Shown: positions 8,831 to 18,228, numbered from the stretch's first letter. The stretch: DNA of 64,000 bases from Neisseriaceae bacterium CLB008 (GCA_041228285.1 CP166133.1:1240001-1304000), one strand, 5' to 3'. Translations and numbers: made by a program. Notes: a model not told the origin generated them from the sequence alone.

Positions 8831-10141
8831 ATGGACGACAAATTGTTATATAACGTGGAAGACAAGCCGCCATTTGGTTTGGCTTGGCTTTTGGCTGCTC
8901 AGCATCTATTGGCGGCTTTAGGGGGCATTATTGCCGTGCCCTTAGTGATTGGCGGCGTATTGAAGCTGCCGACGGAGCAAACCGTAGCTTTGGTGAACGC
9001 TGCGCTATTGGTGTCAGGCGTGGTGACCATCATTCAGTGCCGTGGGATTGGTCCCATCGGGATTCGCCTGCCTTGCGTGATGGGGACCAGCTTTACCTTT
9101 GTGGCGGCTGCTTTGGCCGTAGGGTTTAGTGAGCATGGCGTGGCGGGTATTTTGGGCTCGTCTTTGGTCGGCTCTTTGGTGATGATTGTGGGCAGCTTTT
9201 TTATGCCGCAGATTCGCAAGCTGTTCCCGCCAGTGGTGACCGGCACTGTGGTGACCATGATTGGCTTAAGCCTCGTGCCTGTGGCGGTTGACTGGTTTGC
9301 TGGCGGCCAAGTGGGCGAGGCCCAATATGCTTCGCCAGAAAATTTAGCCATGGCCAGCTTTGTGCTGGTGATGGTGTTGATCCTGGTGCAGTGGGGTAAA
9401 GGCATTTTTTCTGCAGCGGCGATTGTGATCGGCATGATGGTCGGCTACGTGGTGGCCTTGATTTTAGGCTGGGTGAACTTTGACCAAATGCATCAGGCCG
9501 CTTGGTTTGCCGTACCGCAGCCGCTGCATTTCGGCCTATCGTTCCCGATTTCTGGCATCATCGGCATGAGCATTGCCTATCTGGTGACCATTGTGGAATC
9601 CAGCGGCAACTTCTTGGCCTTGGGCGCTGCAACCGGCACTAAGATCACCGGCAAGCATATGAAGGGTGGGATTTTATGCGATGGCTTAGGCTCGGCCTTG
9701 GCGGCGGTGATGTCGACCACGCCGTTTTCATCGTTTGCCCAAAACATTGGCGTGATTTCGTTGACCGGCGTGGCCAGCCGCTATGTGGTGGCGATGACGG
9801 GCGTGCTGTTGGTGTTGGCGGGCTTATTCCCAGTGTTTGGCGCCATGATTGTGTCGATTCCCTTACCAGTATTGGGCGGCGCAGGCCTGATGATGTTTGC
9901 CATGATCATTACCGCCGGTATTCAGATGCTGGATAAGGTCGAGCGCAGTAAGCGTAACGGCTTGATTATTGCCGTGTCGATTGGCTGCGGTTTGGCCGTG
10001 ACCACTCGTCCTGAGATTTTGAATCAATTACCTAGCTTCTTTAAAGAAGTACTGGGCTCTGGCATCACCGTTGGGTCTTTGCTGGCTTTGATCTTAAACT
10101 TGGTTCTGCCTGGTCGGACCATTGTGGTTGACGAAGAGTAA
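8831..10141 (+). CDS. NCS2-family purine (xanthine/urate-type) permease
   Basis: This 436-aa protein belongs to the NCS2 nucleobase:cation symporter family, inner-membrane carriers with 14 helices. The family signature QNIGVISLTGVASR is at residues 304-317, MGTSFTF at 84-90 and the conserved ESSGNF segment at 256-261. The QN-G-TG-SR form of the signature is found in xanthine and uric-acid transporters rather than in the uracil branch, so a xanthine/urate role is the better guess. Twelve or more hydrophobic segments are evident. It is monocistronic with a terminator 20 nt after the stop. The start ATG is preceded by AAGTAGGGTC. Confidence 0.88.
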   Translation: MDDKLLYNVEDKPPFGLAWLLAAQHLLAALGGIIAVPLVIGGVLKLPTEQTVALVNAALLVSGVVTIIQCRGIGPIGIRLPCVMGTSFTFVAAALAVGFSEHGVAGILGSSLVGSLVMIVGSFFMPQIRKLFPPVVTGTVVTMIGLSLVPVAVDWFAGGQVGEAQYASPENLAMASFVLVMVLILVQWGKGIFSAAAIVIGMMVGYVVALILGWVNFDQMHQAAWFAVPQPLHFGLSFPISGIIGMSIAYLVTIVESSGNFLALGAATGTKITGKHMKGGILCDGLGSALAAVMSTTPFSSFAQNIGVISLTGVASRYVVAMTGVLLVLAGLFPVFGAMIVSIPLPVLGGAGLMMFAMIITAGIQMLDKVERSKRNGLIIAVSIGCGLAVTTRPEILNQLPSFFKEVLGSGITVGSLLALILNLVLPGRTIVVDEE

Positions 10142-10160
10142 GCGGACTTTAGAATGTTGT

Positions 10161-10194
10161 AAGCATGGCTGCATCATGTGGCCATGCTTTTTTT
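10161..10194 (+). terminator. Intrinsic terminator after the NCS2 permease
   Basis: AAGCATGGC at 10161-10169 pairs with GCCATGCTT at 10181-10189 and is followed by a T-run. Confidence 0.88.
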
Positions 10195-10290
10195 ATGCGT
10201 GTACAGGGCTTGCCTCAGGGTGAGTGGAGGCGTTCATTCGTGTTATGATTGACGACAATTAATGCCTACAGTAGAAAGCGAGCGTCGGTT

Positions 10291-10569
10291 ATGTTGCTGC
10301 GGATCATCATTTTAAGTTTGGTGGTGTTTTTACTGCTGCGGGTGGTGAAGGGGTTTTTGGCCTCGAGGCAGCAGCCCGCCGAACCTGACCTGCATACGCC
10401 GCGCTCGGTGAATGAGTGGGCTGATCCTTCTGAGCCAGAGGTGTTGTTGCCAGAACAAGATTTGGCACAGGCGAACAGCTATTGGCAAAAGAAAATTCAA
10501 GACGCCTATCGGCAAGGCTATAAAGATGGCCTAGACGATGGCAAAGGCCAGGGCGAAGGCCGGCTTTAG
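10291..10569 (+). CDS. Small single-pass membrane protein of unknown function
   Basis: I chose the ATG at 10291, which gives 92 aa, over an upstream start at 10249. From 10291 the protein opens directly with a membrane helix (LLRIIILSLVVFLLLRVV), as expected for a signal anchor. The rest is hydrophilic and acidic, ending in a repeat-like Tyr/Gly/Asp segment (YRQGYKDGLDDGKG) of the kind seen in conserved short membrane-anchored proteins. No function is assigned. A bidirectional terminator follows. Confidence 0.65.
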   Translation: MLLRIIILSLVVFLLLRVVKGFLASRQQPAEPDLHTPRSVNEWADPSEPEVLLPEQDLAQANSYWQKKIQDAYRQGYKDGLDDGKGQGEGRL

Positions 10570-10594
10570 CGGTAGATTGGTCAGTCGTGAGGTT

Positions 10595-10629
10595 AAAAGC
10601 CGCACCCATGAATCATGGGTGCGGCTTTT
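10595..10629. terminator. Bidirectional intrinsic terminator
   Basis: AAAAGCCGCACCCATGA pairs with TCATGGGTGCGGCTTTT around a very small loop. It serves the small membrane protein gene (plus) and the oxidoreductase gene (minus). Confidence 0.9.
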
Positions 10630-10643
10630 GCATGGGTGTTGGG

Positions 10644-11657
10644 CTAGGCTTCGATGACCAGCTTACCCACCATTTGGTTGCTTTCTAATAGTTGATGCGC
10701 TTTTTTTAAGTTGGCCGCGTTGATGCCTTGCCACTGCTGATTAAGGGTGGTTTTGAGGCTGCCGTCGTCGACCCAGTCAGCAACTTGCTGCAAGAGACAA
10801 TGTTGCTCAATGCGGTCAGGCGTTTGAAACAGCGGACGGGTGAACATGAATTCCCAGCTGAAGCTGACGCTTTTGCTTTTGAGTAGGTTGAGGTTTAAGG
10901 GGGCTTTGGCGTCGACGATACAGCATACATGGCCTTGTGGCGCAATGACGGTGGCGATGTTGTCCCAGTGAGGGTCGGGCTGATGCAGGCACAGAATATA
11001 GCGTACGGATGCCAGACCAATCTGCGCTAATTGAGGCGCCAAAGGCTGATGATGGTCGATGATGTGGTCGCAGCCATGCGCCAGCGCCCAGCTGCGGGTT
11101 TCTGGCCGTGAGGCGGTGCCGATGACGGTGAGGCCGACTTTCTTGGCCAGCTGAGCGGCGATGGAGCCTACGCCGCCGGCGGCGTTGATGATCAACACGC
11201 TGTCGGCCGTGTTTTCTTCAGGGTCTAGGCTGATGTGCATGCGTTCAAACAGGGACTCCCAAGCGGTGATGGTGGTCAGCGGCAGGGCGGCGGCTTCGGC
11301 AAAATTCAGGGTTTTGGGCTTATGGGCCACGATGGCTTCTTCGACCAGCTGCTGCTCGGCGTAGCAGCCAGGCTTGTCGATTGAGCCGGCGTAATAGACT
11401 TCATCGCCTACCTGAAACATGGTCACTGCATCGCCGACGGCGCTCACTACGCCCGCTGCGTCCCAGCCCAAAATTTTGGCTTCGGTTTCCACTTGATCTT
11501 TAGGTGAGCGGACCTTGGTGTCGACGGGGTTGACGGAAATGGCCCGAACGGAAATCAAAAGCTCATGGCCTTGTGGCTGCGGTGTGGGGACGACGACATC
11601 GACTAGGCTGTCTGGGTCGGTAATGGGTAAGTAGCGGAACAGTCCTACAGCATTCAT
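10644..11657 (-). CDS. Zinc-type alcohol dehydrogenase-like / NADPH:quinone oxidoreductase family protein
   Basis: This 337-aa cytoplasmic enzyme is of the medium-chain dehydrogenase/reductase superfamily. The N-terminal GroES-like domain (about 1-130) includes SVNPVDTKVR and the GWDAAGVV segment. The Rossmann domain carries NAAGGVGSIAAQLAK near residue 160, which binds NADPH. It fits the adh_fam_1 (ZADH/YogA-like) subgroup, which mostly lacks catalytic zinc. It is divergently transcribed from an HxlR regulator, an arrangement well known for quinone- or aldehyde-responsive oxidoreductases. The reaction is probably quinone or alpha,beta-unsaturated carbonyl reduction, but the substrate is not proven. 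Confidence 0.85.
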   Translation of the reverse strand: MNAVGLFRYLPITDPDSLVDVVVPTPQPQGHELLISVRAISVNPVDTKVRSPKDQVETEAKILGWDAAGVVSAVGDAVTMFQVGDEVYYAGSIDKPGCYAEQQLVEEAIVAHKPKTLNFAEAAALPLTTITAWESLFERMHISLDPEENTADSVLIINAAGGVGSIAAQLAKKVGLTVIGTASRPETRSWALAHGCDHIIDHHQPLAPQLAQIGLASVRYILCLHQPDPHWDNIATVIAPQGHVCCIVDAKAPLNLNLLKSKSVSFSWEFMFTRPLFQTPDRIEQHCLLQQVADWVDDGSLKTTLNQQWQGINAANLKKAHQLLESNQMVGKLVIEA

Positions 11658-11723
11658 GATGGCTCCTTGTTGAGGGCATTAAGGGGTAGACGAATGCCTT
11701 CAGTCTAGTGCATATTAAAAATA

Positions 11724-11750
11724 ATAGTAAGTACGGTCTTAGATGTACTA
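11724..11750. promoter_or_regulatory. Candidate HxlR operator in the divergent promoter region
   Basis: TAGTAAGTAC (11725-11734) and TGTACTA (11744-11750) form an imperfect inverted repeat in the gap between the oxidoreductase and hxlR-type genes. HxlR/YodB-type regulators bind TAC/GTA-containing palindromes in such divergent gaps. The assignment is inference from position and symmetry. Confidence 0.4.
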
Positions 11751-11804
11751 TAGGCTCATAAAGGATACCGCTCACGGCGGTGGCGTTGACCAAGGATGCA
11801 GAAC

Positions 11805-12179
11805 ATGAACACAGATAGACAGGCAGTCGCCCCCATCAATGGCCATCGGCAGCCATGCCCTGTAGCGATTACGTCTGGGGTGATCGGCGGCAAATGGAAA
11901 GGGGTGGTGCTGTTTCACCTATTAACCGAAACCCGCCGTTTTAACGAATTGAAGCGGCTGATGCCCGGCGTCACCCAGCGCATGCTGACCAAACAGCTGC
12001 GTGAATTAGAGGCCGATGGCGTGGTGTTGAGGCAAGTATATGCGGTGGTGCCACCGCGAGTAGAGTATTCTCTGACTCCATTCGGCCAAACCTTAAGCGA
12101 GGTGATTCTCAGCATGCGCGCTTGGGGGATTGCTCATGCCGACCAGTTGTCGACTCATGTAAGACAGATAATTGACTAG
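11805..12179 (+). CDS. HxlR-family transcriptional regulator
   Basis: This winged-helix regulator of the HxlR (DUF24) family is 124 aa from the ATG at 11805, which has AAGG 9-10 nt upstream; the alternative ATG at 11796 has no room for a ribosome site. The N-terminal QPCPVAITSGVIGGKWKG contains the family's conserved cysteine (Cys18), the redox or electrophile sensor in YodB/QorR-type members. The HTH and wing follow (RFNELKRLMPGVTQRMLTKQLRELEADG, then YSLTPFG). It probably represses the divergent oxidoreductase gene and itself, releasing DNA when the cysteine is modified by quinones or similar compounds. Confidence 0.9.
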   Translation: MNTDRQAVAPINGHRQPCPVAITSGVIGGKWKGVVLFHLLTETRRFNELKRLMPGVTQRMLTKQLRELEADGVVLRQVYAVVPPRVEYSLTPFGQTLSEVILSMRAWGIAHADQLSTHVRQIID

Positions 12180-12201
12180 TACGATAAAAATATTATTGTA
12201 C
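12179..12201. promoter_or_regulatory. AT-rich GTAC-flanked imperfect palindrome upstream of the AT-rich orphan gene
   Basis: The 23-bp sequence starts and ends with GTAC and has a partly symmetric AT-rich core. It begins inside the stop codon of the HxlR gene and lies about 45 nt before the GTG of the next gene. It could be a second HxlR-type site or simply promoter DNA. Confidence 0.25.
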
Positions 12202-12247
12202 AGTTTGTGTAGCAGCTTTAATTAAGTTTGGTTGCAGAGGAAAAAAT

Positions 12248-13111
12248 GTGGTTTTTAATAATAGAGAACTAGCTTTTTTGACAATTATTTTATTATTTCT
12301 CCTATATGTTGCGCTTAAGTTGGATATGAAAGATAGTTTTTTACAACTAATAAAAGCATTTTTTCAAAAAAAAATTATATTGGTATTAATGAGTTCTATT
12401 GTATGGGTAATAGTGACTGTTTCCCTACTGGCAATTTTAGATCTTTGGCGATTTGATAATTTTAAAACAACAGTATTTTGGTTCATTACATTTGTATTTG
12501 TAATGATTTCAAGTGTTGTTAATAGTAGTTGTTATTTTGGATTAAGGAAAAAATTAAAGGATATTGTTAATGTTTCAGCTTTAATTATTTTTATTACTAA
12601 TGCTCACACATTTAGTTATCTAACGGAATTATTTTTGGTTTTTATTACTATTCTTTTAAGCTCGATGTATTGGGTTGCTGTACAAAGGAATCAGATGGAG
12701 CATAGAGTCGTAAGAGATATTGTTTTGCTTTTGTTGATATGTTTACTAGTTTTGAACTTAACGAATAGTCTGCTTAAAATTTTGAATTCTCCAGATGGTT
12801 TTTTTGTTGACTATCAATTTAGAGAACTAATAAGCCCCATTTTACTTTCCATATCATTCTTACCTTTTTTATTTCTTATTAAGGCTTATGTAATCTATGA
12901 TGGTATTTATGTTGGCCTTCATTATCGGATCCCTAACTTGAAAATGAGAAGGTATGCTTTGGGGAAGCTTATTTTTATGTGTAAGTTTAATTTTTATCTT
13001 GCAGAGTCTTGGCGAAGTGACCTAAATTATGATCAGTTAGTTAGTAAGAAAGATATTGATGATACATTTGTGGATCTTAAAAGTAAAAATGAGTTTAGTG
13101 CCCATCTGTAG
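12248..13111 (+). CDS. AT-rich multi-pass membrane protein of unknown function
   Basis: This 287-aa protein has about six hydrophobic helices (roughly residues 8-24, 41-65, 75-92, 107-140, 158-178 and 192-215) and a hydrophilic C-terminal tail of about 70 residues. I do not recognise a named family. The start is GTG at 12248 with an AGAGG ribosome site; the overlapping ATG at 12246 is out of frame and hits a stop. Base composition differs sharply from every neighbour. Codons are dominated by TTT, ATT, TTA and AAA, in a genome that otherwise favours GGC, GCC and CTG. This is the clearest sign of horizontal transfer in the window. A strong terminator follows. No partner gene, transposase or tRNA flanks it. 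Confidence 0.75.
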   Translation: MVFNNRELAFLTIILLFLLYVALKLDMKDSFLQLIKAFFQKKIILVLMSSIVWVIVTVSLLAILDLWRFDNFKTTVFWFITFVFVMISSVVNSSCYFGLRKKLKDIVNVSALIIFITNAHTFSYLTELFLVFITILLSSMYWVAVQRNQMEHRVVRDIVLLLLICLLVLNLTNSLLKILNSPDGFFVDYQFRELISPILLSISFLPFLFLIKAYVIYDGIYVGLHYRIPNLKMRRYALGKLIFMCKFNFYLAESWRSDLNYDQLVSKKDIDDTFVDLKSKNEFSAHL

Positions 13112-13142
13112 AAACAGCGACCAGTAAAACTGGTCGCTGTTT
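13112..13142. terminator. Bidirectional intrinsic terminator
   Basis: AAACAGCGACCAGT and ACTGGTCGCTGTTT form a near-perfect stem with a tiny loop. It lies between the AT-rich gene (plus) and slt (minus). Confidence 0.85.
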
Positions 13143-13160
13143 GATTGATACGGCTGTGGC

Positions 13161-15026
13161 TTACTTAGCTGGAACCGTGCCCATACGCTTGGTTAGGGAA
13201 ATGCCAGGTTCGTTGAATAAGCTGGCGTAATACACGGTATTGGACATGACTTTTTTCACGTAGTCGCGGGTTTCGTCAAACGGGATGGTTTCGGCGTAAA
13301 TCGCGCCCTCTAGAGCGGTACCGGCCTGCCAACGTTTGGCGCGGCTGGCGCCGGCGTTATAGCCAGCGGTGGCTAAGACAGGATGGCCCAGTTGGCGGTT
13401 GACGCTGGCCAAATACCACGTGCCCATGCGGATATTGTTGTCGATGTCGCTGATGTTGTTGCCTGCGCCAATTTTGCCGGCGATTTCACGCGCTGTGGCG
13501 GGCATGATTTGCATCAGGCCAGATGCGCCTACGTGAGAGCGCGCGCCAATCACAAAGCGGCTTTCTTGTCGGATTAAGCCATACACCCAAGCCGGATCGA
13601 TGCCGACTTCGGTGGCGTAGCGGATGGTGCTGGTTTTAAACGGTGACAAGTAGCGCAGCTCGTAGTTAAGCAGGCTGTCGGTTTGTTCGGCGCTGTAAAT
13701 GGCCATTTCCAAAAATTCATTTTTCAAGGCCACTTCGCTGGCCACTAATAAATCAGCCTCAGACTTGCCGCGCATGGCGTAGCGCCATTCATTGCGCGCA
13801 TCGTTGCGGATGCTGCTGCTGTTTTGGGCTAGGGCGTTCTTGAACAGCACGATGGATTGGTGAACCGAAGGCTCTTTGGCCATACGCTCAATTTGTTTGC
13901 TGGAAGCGCGCCCGGCGTTGCTCTTAGTCGAAACGGCTCGGCCTAAGGCTTCCGTAGCCAGTGTGGCGTAGAAGTTGCGGCCAGAGCCGCTGGCTTTTTG
14001 CCACAGATTCTCGGCGGCAGAGCGATTGCCGGCGGCGGCCTCGGAGCGGCCTAGCCAATATTGCCACGCAGGATCGTTCTGTAGCTCAGACGGCATTTGT
14101 TTGATGATGCTGCCCACCTTGGCAAAGTTCTGCTGGCGCAGTGCGGCGCGGACGTACCAGGCCCATTGCTCGGCGTCTAGCTGGGCTTTGTCGGCATTGT
14201 CGTAAAAACGAATGGCGGTGGACATGTTTTGCTGTTTGGCTTGCTCTACCGCGGCTTGGCCCCAGGCAAAGCCTACTTGGTCGGCATTGAGGCCGGCGCT
14301 GGCCAGTGATTCAATGCGTCCTGCAGTGGCGCTACGGCTGCCTGCCGGTGAGCTGACGGCGTAGAGGGCCGCTTCTTGGCTGGCGCGGCTGCCGCTGGGC
14401 GTACCGCCTAAGGCGGGCAACGGCTCACCCATGGCTTGAGACAGAGCTCGAGCTTCGGTGACCAGATTTTTGCTCAACATGCCGCGCACGCGCTTCCATA
14501 AGGCTTCTTTAGGCAGTAATTGGCGGCTGGCGGTTTCGCGCAGCAAGGTATTACAGCCTAAAGGCAAGACGCCGCGGCTATTGGTGAGGTTTTGGGCCAG
14601 AGGGCTGATGTTGTTTTGGCCGGCTTTTAATTTAGCCACGTCGGCAAAACAGGCCACTTCTTGCTGAATGCCTTGTGGGCCATTGGCTAACTTGGCCAAA
14701 AGGGCGTATTGCTGGTTAAAGCCGTTCCAGTCATTGTTTTTACCCAATAGCTTGAGCCATTGGTTGCGTAAGTCTTCGGTTAAATAGCTCGCCTCGGTGT
14801 GCTCGCTTAAGTAGCGTTGGGCGGCAGCGTCGCTATTGGCCTTGAGGGCTGCAATGGCCGCAAGATACTGTTGGTATTCAGCCATGATGCTGGTTTCTTG
14901 TTTGAGGATGGCTTCATTTTTGGCGATAGCCTGTTCCTTCGGCGGCTGCTCTACGTTGGAGCAAGAGGCTAGGGCAAACAAGAGGGCCGATGCTAGGCTC
15001 AGCTTAATAGGGGTGTGAAGACGCAT
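13161..15026 (-). CDS. Soluble lytic murein transglycosylase (Slt70/LtgA-like lipoprotein)
   Basis: This enzyme cleaves the MurNAc-GlcNAc bond of peptidoglycan non-hydrolytically, giving 1,6-anhydro-muropeptides. The 621-aa product has a signal with lipobox LASC (Cys22), so it is predicted to be lipid-anchored, facing the periplasm. A long alpha-helical superhelix (about 30-460) precedes the C-terminal SLT domain. The catalytic Glu488 is in GLIRQESRF, followed by GASGLMQIMPATA and AGYNAG. Domain order and length match Slt70 and Neisseria LtgA, which is also a lipoprotein. It lies 16 nt after trkH on the same strand and may be co-transcribed with trkAH. Confidence 0.92.
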   Translation of the reverse strand: MRLHTPIKLSLASALLFALASCSNVEQPPKEQAIAKNEAILKQETSIMAEYQQYLAAIAALKANSDAAAQRYLSEHTEASYLTEDLRNQWLKLLGKNNDWNGFNQQYALLAKLANGPQGIQQEVACFADVAKLKAGQNNISPLAQNLTNSRGVLPLGCNTLLRETASRQLLPKEALWKRVRGMLSKNLVTEARALSQAMGEPLPALGGTPSGSRASQEAALYAVSSPAGSRSATAGRIESLASAGLNADQVGFAWGQAAVEQAKQQNMSTAIRFYDNADKAQLDAEQWAWYVRAALRQQNFAKVGSIIKQMPSELQNDPAWQYWLGRSEAAAGNRSAAENLWQKASGSGRNFYATLATEALGRAVSTKSNAGRASSKQIERMAKEPSVHQSIVLFKNALAQNSSSIRNDARNEWRYAMRGKSEADLLVASEVALKNEFLEMAIYSAEQTDSLLNYELRYLSPFKTSTIRYATEVGIDPAWVYGLIRQESRFVIGARSHVGASGLMQIMPATAREIAGKIGAGNNISDIDNNIRMGTWYLASVNRQLGHPVLATAGYNAGASRAKRWQAGTALEGAIYAETIPFDETRDYVKKVMSNTVYYASLFNEPGISLTKRMGTVPAK

Positions 15027-15042
15027 GTGCAGGTTCCCGTGG

Positions 15043-16536
15043 TTATTTACGCCAGTAGGCTGGGGTAAACAAAATCAATATGGTGAAAATTTCTAAACGC
15101 CCTAGCAACATTACGGATAAACAAATCCATTTTTGCAAGGCGGAAAGGGTGGCAAAGCTGCCTGAGGGGCCAACGGCGCCCAGGCCAGTGCCGGTATTGG
15201 TGATGCTGGCAATGATGGCGGTAAATGCGCTCATAAAATCAAAGCCGGTAAACATCATCGCAAAAGTAAAAATCACGATGGTGCTGAAGTACACAAAAAT
15301 AAACGCCATGACGGCTAAGGCCGTGTGTTCCGGAATCAGGCGTTGATTAATCTTTACCGTCCGTACTGCATGAGGATGCAGCAACAGCGTCATCTCGCGG
15401 ATGGCGTATTTAAACAAAATAATGGCGCGGACCATTTTGATACCGCCCCCTGTTGACCCACTGCTGGCCAAAAAGTTTGCCAATAAGAACATCCACAGCG
15501 AAACGGCCAGCGGCCATTCGGCAAAATTGGTGTTGGAAAAGCCAGAGGCTAGGCCAAAAGAAATAAAGGTAAAGAACACGTAGCGGATAGAGGCCCAAAA
15601 GCCATAAAAGCCGTCCAGCCATAAAAACAGGCTCATCAACACGCAGCTGCCGAGCAAGATAATCAGTAAAACCCGTGTCTCTAGGTCTTTGGCATAGATC
15701 TTAAAGCTTTTTTGACGAACTGCAAAGAAGTGGTTGGCAAAGTTGATGCCGCCGATGATGGTGAACAGCGAAATAATCAGCTCGATCGGGATGGAATCAA
15801 AGTAGGCAATGCCTTCATTGTGGCTGGATACGCCGCCTAGGCCAAGGGTTGAAAAAGCGTGGCAAATGGCGTCAAGCCAGCTCATGCCGGCGATTTTGAG
15901 CGCCAAGAAGCAAATGATGGTGAGGGCGAAATAGATCACCCACAGGTGTTTGGCGGTTTGGGTGATGCGTGGCGCTAGCTTGGTGTCCTTGTTTAAGCCT
16001 GGCATCTCGGCTTTATACAGCTGCATGCCGCCGACGCCCAGCATGGGCAAAATGGCGACGGCCAACACGATGATCCCCATGCCGCCAATCCAGATTAAAA
16101 AATGGCGCCAAAAGTTTAGCGATGGCGGCAGTGCGTCCAGATTGGTGATGGCGGTGGCGCCCGTGGTGGTGAGGCCAGACATGGCTTCAAAAAACGCGTC
16201 GGTAAAGCCCATTTTGGGTAGGTGAAGGTAAAACGGCAGGCTGGCCACAAGTGCAAAACCCATCCACATCGCAAACACCAGAGTGAAGCCTTCGCGTGGC
16301 TTAAGCTCTTGCTCGAAGCGTTTGGTGACGCCCCAAATGAATAGGCAGGCCGAAGCGGCCAAAACGCCTGAAATCAAAAAAGTCTCGATCAGACCATCGT
16401 TATAGGCTAAGGAGATCAGCGCAGGCAGGATCAGCAAGCAGGAGAATAAAAAACCGAGCTTGGATAGGACGTGTAGGGTCGGGAAGACCTTGTAGAGGTT
16501 CTGATGCACGTTCAGCAACTGTTTGGATGGGAACAT
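15043..16536 (-). CDS. trkH: Trk potassium uptake system membrane subunit TrkH
   Basis: This 497-aa inner-membrane protein is the K+-conducting subunit of the Trk system, built of four membrane-pore-membrane repeats. Hydrophobic segments cover most of the length. Selectivity-filter-like glycine segments are visible, including GLTTTGAT, a GLGGVSSHN segment in the second repeat, [11 protein letters not shown] in the third and [12 protein letters not shown] in the fourth. It directly follows trkA with 2 nt between stop and start, so the two subunits are translated together. The TrkA protein downstream of its pore gates it in response to nucleotides. Confidence 0.93.
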   Translation of the reverse strand: MFPSKQLLNVHQNLYKVFPTLHVLSKLGFLFSCLLILPALISLAYNDGLIETFLISGVLAASACLFIWGVTKRFEQELKPREGFTLVFAMWMGFALVASLPFYLHLPKMGFTDAFFEAMSGLTTTGATAITNLDALPPSLNFWRHFLIWIGGMGIIVLAVAILPMLGVGGMQLYKAEMPGLNKDTKLAPRITQTAKHLWVIYFALTIICFLALKIAGMSWLDAICHAFSTLGLGGVSSHNEGIAYFDSIPIELIISLFTIIGGINFANHFFAVRQKSFKIYAKDLETRVLLIILLGSCVLMSLFLWLDGFYGFWASIRYVFFTFISFGLASGFSNTNFAEWPLAVSLWMFLLANFLASSGSTGGGIKMVRAIILFKYAIREMTLLLHPHAVRTVKINQRLIPEHTALAVMAFIFVYFSTIVIFTFAMMFTGFDFMSAFTAIIASITNTGTGLGAVGPSGSFATLSALQKWICLSVMLLGRLEIFTILILFTPAYWRK

Positions 16537-16538
16537 GA

Positions 16539-17921
16539 TTAGAAGAAACCTACTTTAACTTGGATGAGCTTCTCCACCTCTTTAACCAGACGGCGGCGCG
16601 AAACGAAAAAGATAATGTGGTCTTCTTCACGAATCACGATGTCTTCATCGTGCGGTAAGATCACCTCAGTGCCGCGCACCACGGCGCTGATGTAGCAGCC
16701 TATGGGCAGGTCAATTTGGGAAATAGGCCGGCCAATCAGGCGAGACGTGTGCTGGTCACCGTGAATGATGGCTTCGATGGTTTCGGCCGCACCACGGCGC
16801 AGTGGATGCACGGCTTCGATGTCGCCGCGGCGGATGTAGGCCAAGATTGAACCAATGGTAGAGAGGTGGGGCGAAATCACAATGTCGATGGTGTTGCCCT
16901 GTAAGAGGTCTACATAGCTGGAGCGATTGACTAAGGCCATCACCCGCTTAGCGCCGTAGCGTTTGGCCAAGAGCGCCGACATAATGTTGACCTCATCATC
17001 GTTGGTGAGGGCGCAAAAAATATCGATCTCGTCGATGTTTTCTTGTTCCAACAGGCTTTCATCGGTGACCGAGCCATTTAAGACTAAGGTGCTGTCGAGG
17101 TTTTCCGACAGCCACTCGGCGCGCCCGCGGTTGTTTTCAATGATTTTTAAGTCAAACTCTTTTTCGAGCTGGCGACTGAGGCGAAAGCCAATATTGCCGC
17201 CGCCGGCGATCATGACTTTTTTAGCGTGTTTTGGGTCTTTACGGACTTCTTTTAAAATCAGCTCGATGTCTTTGCGCGACGCAATAAAAAACACCTCGTC
17301 ACCGTCAATAATGGTGGTGTTGGCGTCGGGAATGATGAGCCTATCGTTGCGATACACGGCACAGACGTGGCAGTCGGCGTCGGCCGGCAGGTCGTGTTTG
17401 AGCTGATTGAGCGGTTTGCCCACGATGAGGCCGCCGTTTTGGGCGCGAATGGCCACCATTTGGGCCAGACCATTGGCAAAATTCAAGACTTGCAGGGCGC
17501 CAGGGTAGGCAAACAGCTCATAAAGATGGTCGGTGACCAGCTGCTCGGGGCAAATGGATTCGTTGACGTCAAACAGCGCTAAGGTGTCTTGCTCTGAGTA
17601 TTCGAGGTAATCGCTTTGGCGAACGCGGGCGATGCGCGTCGGGATGTTAAACAAGGTTTGGGCCAGCTTACAGGCCACCAAGTTGGTTTCGTCACTGCGG
17701 GTTAGGGCCAGCAGTAAGTCGGAGTCGTCGGCGCCGGCTTCAGCCAGAATGCGCGGCGAGGCGGCGTTGCCGACTAGGGTTTGGATGTCCAGTTTGGCGC
17801 TCATGTCTTTCAAGGCTTCTTCGGAAATATCCACGACGGTGACGTCGTTTTGCGAGAACTCGGCCAGGTTGTGCGCCACGGTTGAGCCCACTTGGCCGGC
17901 CCCTAAAATTAAAATCTTCAC
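16539..17921 (-). CDS. trkA: Trk potassium uptake regulatory subunit TrkA
   Basis: TrkA is the cytoplasmic NAD(H)-binding gating subunit of the Trk K+ channel. The frame is open further upstream, but I place the start at the GTG at 17919-17921, giving 461 aa beginning with KILILGAGQVG, exactly where TrkA proteins start. Two RCK modules are present. The first Rossmann motif is GAGQVGSTVAHNL at the N-terminus; the second is IAGGGNIGFRLSRQL near the middle. Each is followed by a TrkA_C domain (for example VRGTEVILPHDEDIV at the end). The ribosome site before the GTG is weak. Together with trkH it forms a complete constitutive K+ uptake system. Confidence 0.93.
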   Translation of the reverse strand: MKILILGAGQVGSTVAHNLAEFSQNDVTVVDISEEALKDMSAKLDIQTLVGNAASPRILAEAGADDSDLLLALTRSDETNLVACKLAQTLFNIPTRIARVRQSDYLEYSEQDTLALFDVNESICPEQLVTDHLYELFAYPGALQVLNFANGLAQMVAIRAQNGGLIVGKPLNQLKHDLPADADCHVCAVYRNDRLIIPDANTTIIDGDEVFFIASRKDIELILKEVRKDPKHAKKVMIAGGGNIGFRLSRQLEKEFDLKIIENNRGRAEWLSENLDSTLVLNGSVTDESLLEQENIDEIDIFCALTNDDEVNIMSALLAKRYGAKRVMALVNRSSYVDLLQGNTIDIVISPHLSTIGSILAYIRRGDIEAVHPLRRGAAETIEAIIHGDQHTSRLIGRPISQIDLPIGCYISAVVRGTEVILPHDEDIVIREEDHIIFFVSRRRLVKEVEKLIQVKVGFF

Positions 17922-18228
17922 TGATTGGTGTACTCGTATCAAGCCATGGTTAGGCCTCATTTTAAAACGGATTGCATTAATATGCACGTTTAACCACGTT
18001 CTGGCGTGCTTGGGGCCAGATTCTTGTCACCAGCAGGGTCACAAAAAAAGGTCAGTTGTTCCTTTAAGCCCTGTTTATGGACGTTTAAATGCCGCCTTTT
18101 CTGTAGTATCATGCCGTGATTGCGTTCGGGCTTGGGCCGGCATTGCCTCCCAATACTTGAGCCACAGCAAGCCATAACAATGGTTTCCACCAGGAAACAC
18201 AGAACCTTATCTACCAAAAGGGCACGTG
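17922..18228. other. Intergenic region upstream of fumarase and trkA
   Basis: This divergent gap of about 300 nt must hold the promoters of trkA (minus) and the fumarase gene (plus). A TAGTAT hexamer at 18104-18109 is a possible -10 for the fumarase. I see no FNR box, terminator or small gene. Confidence 0.3.
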
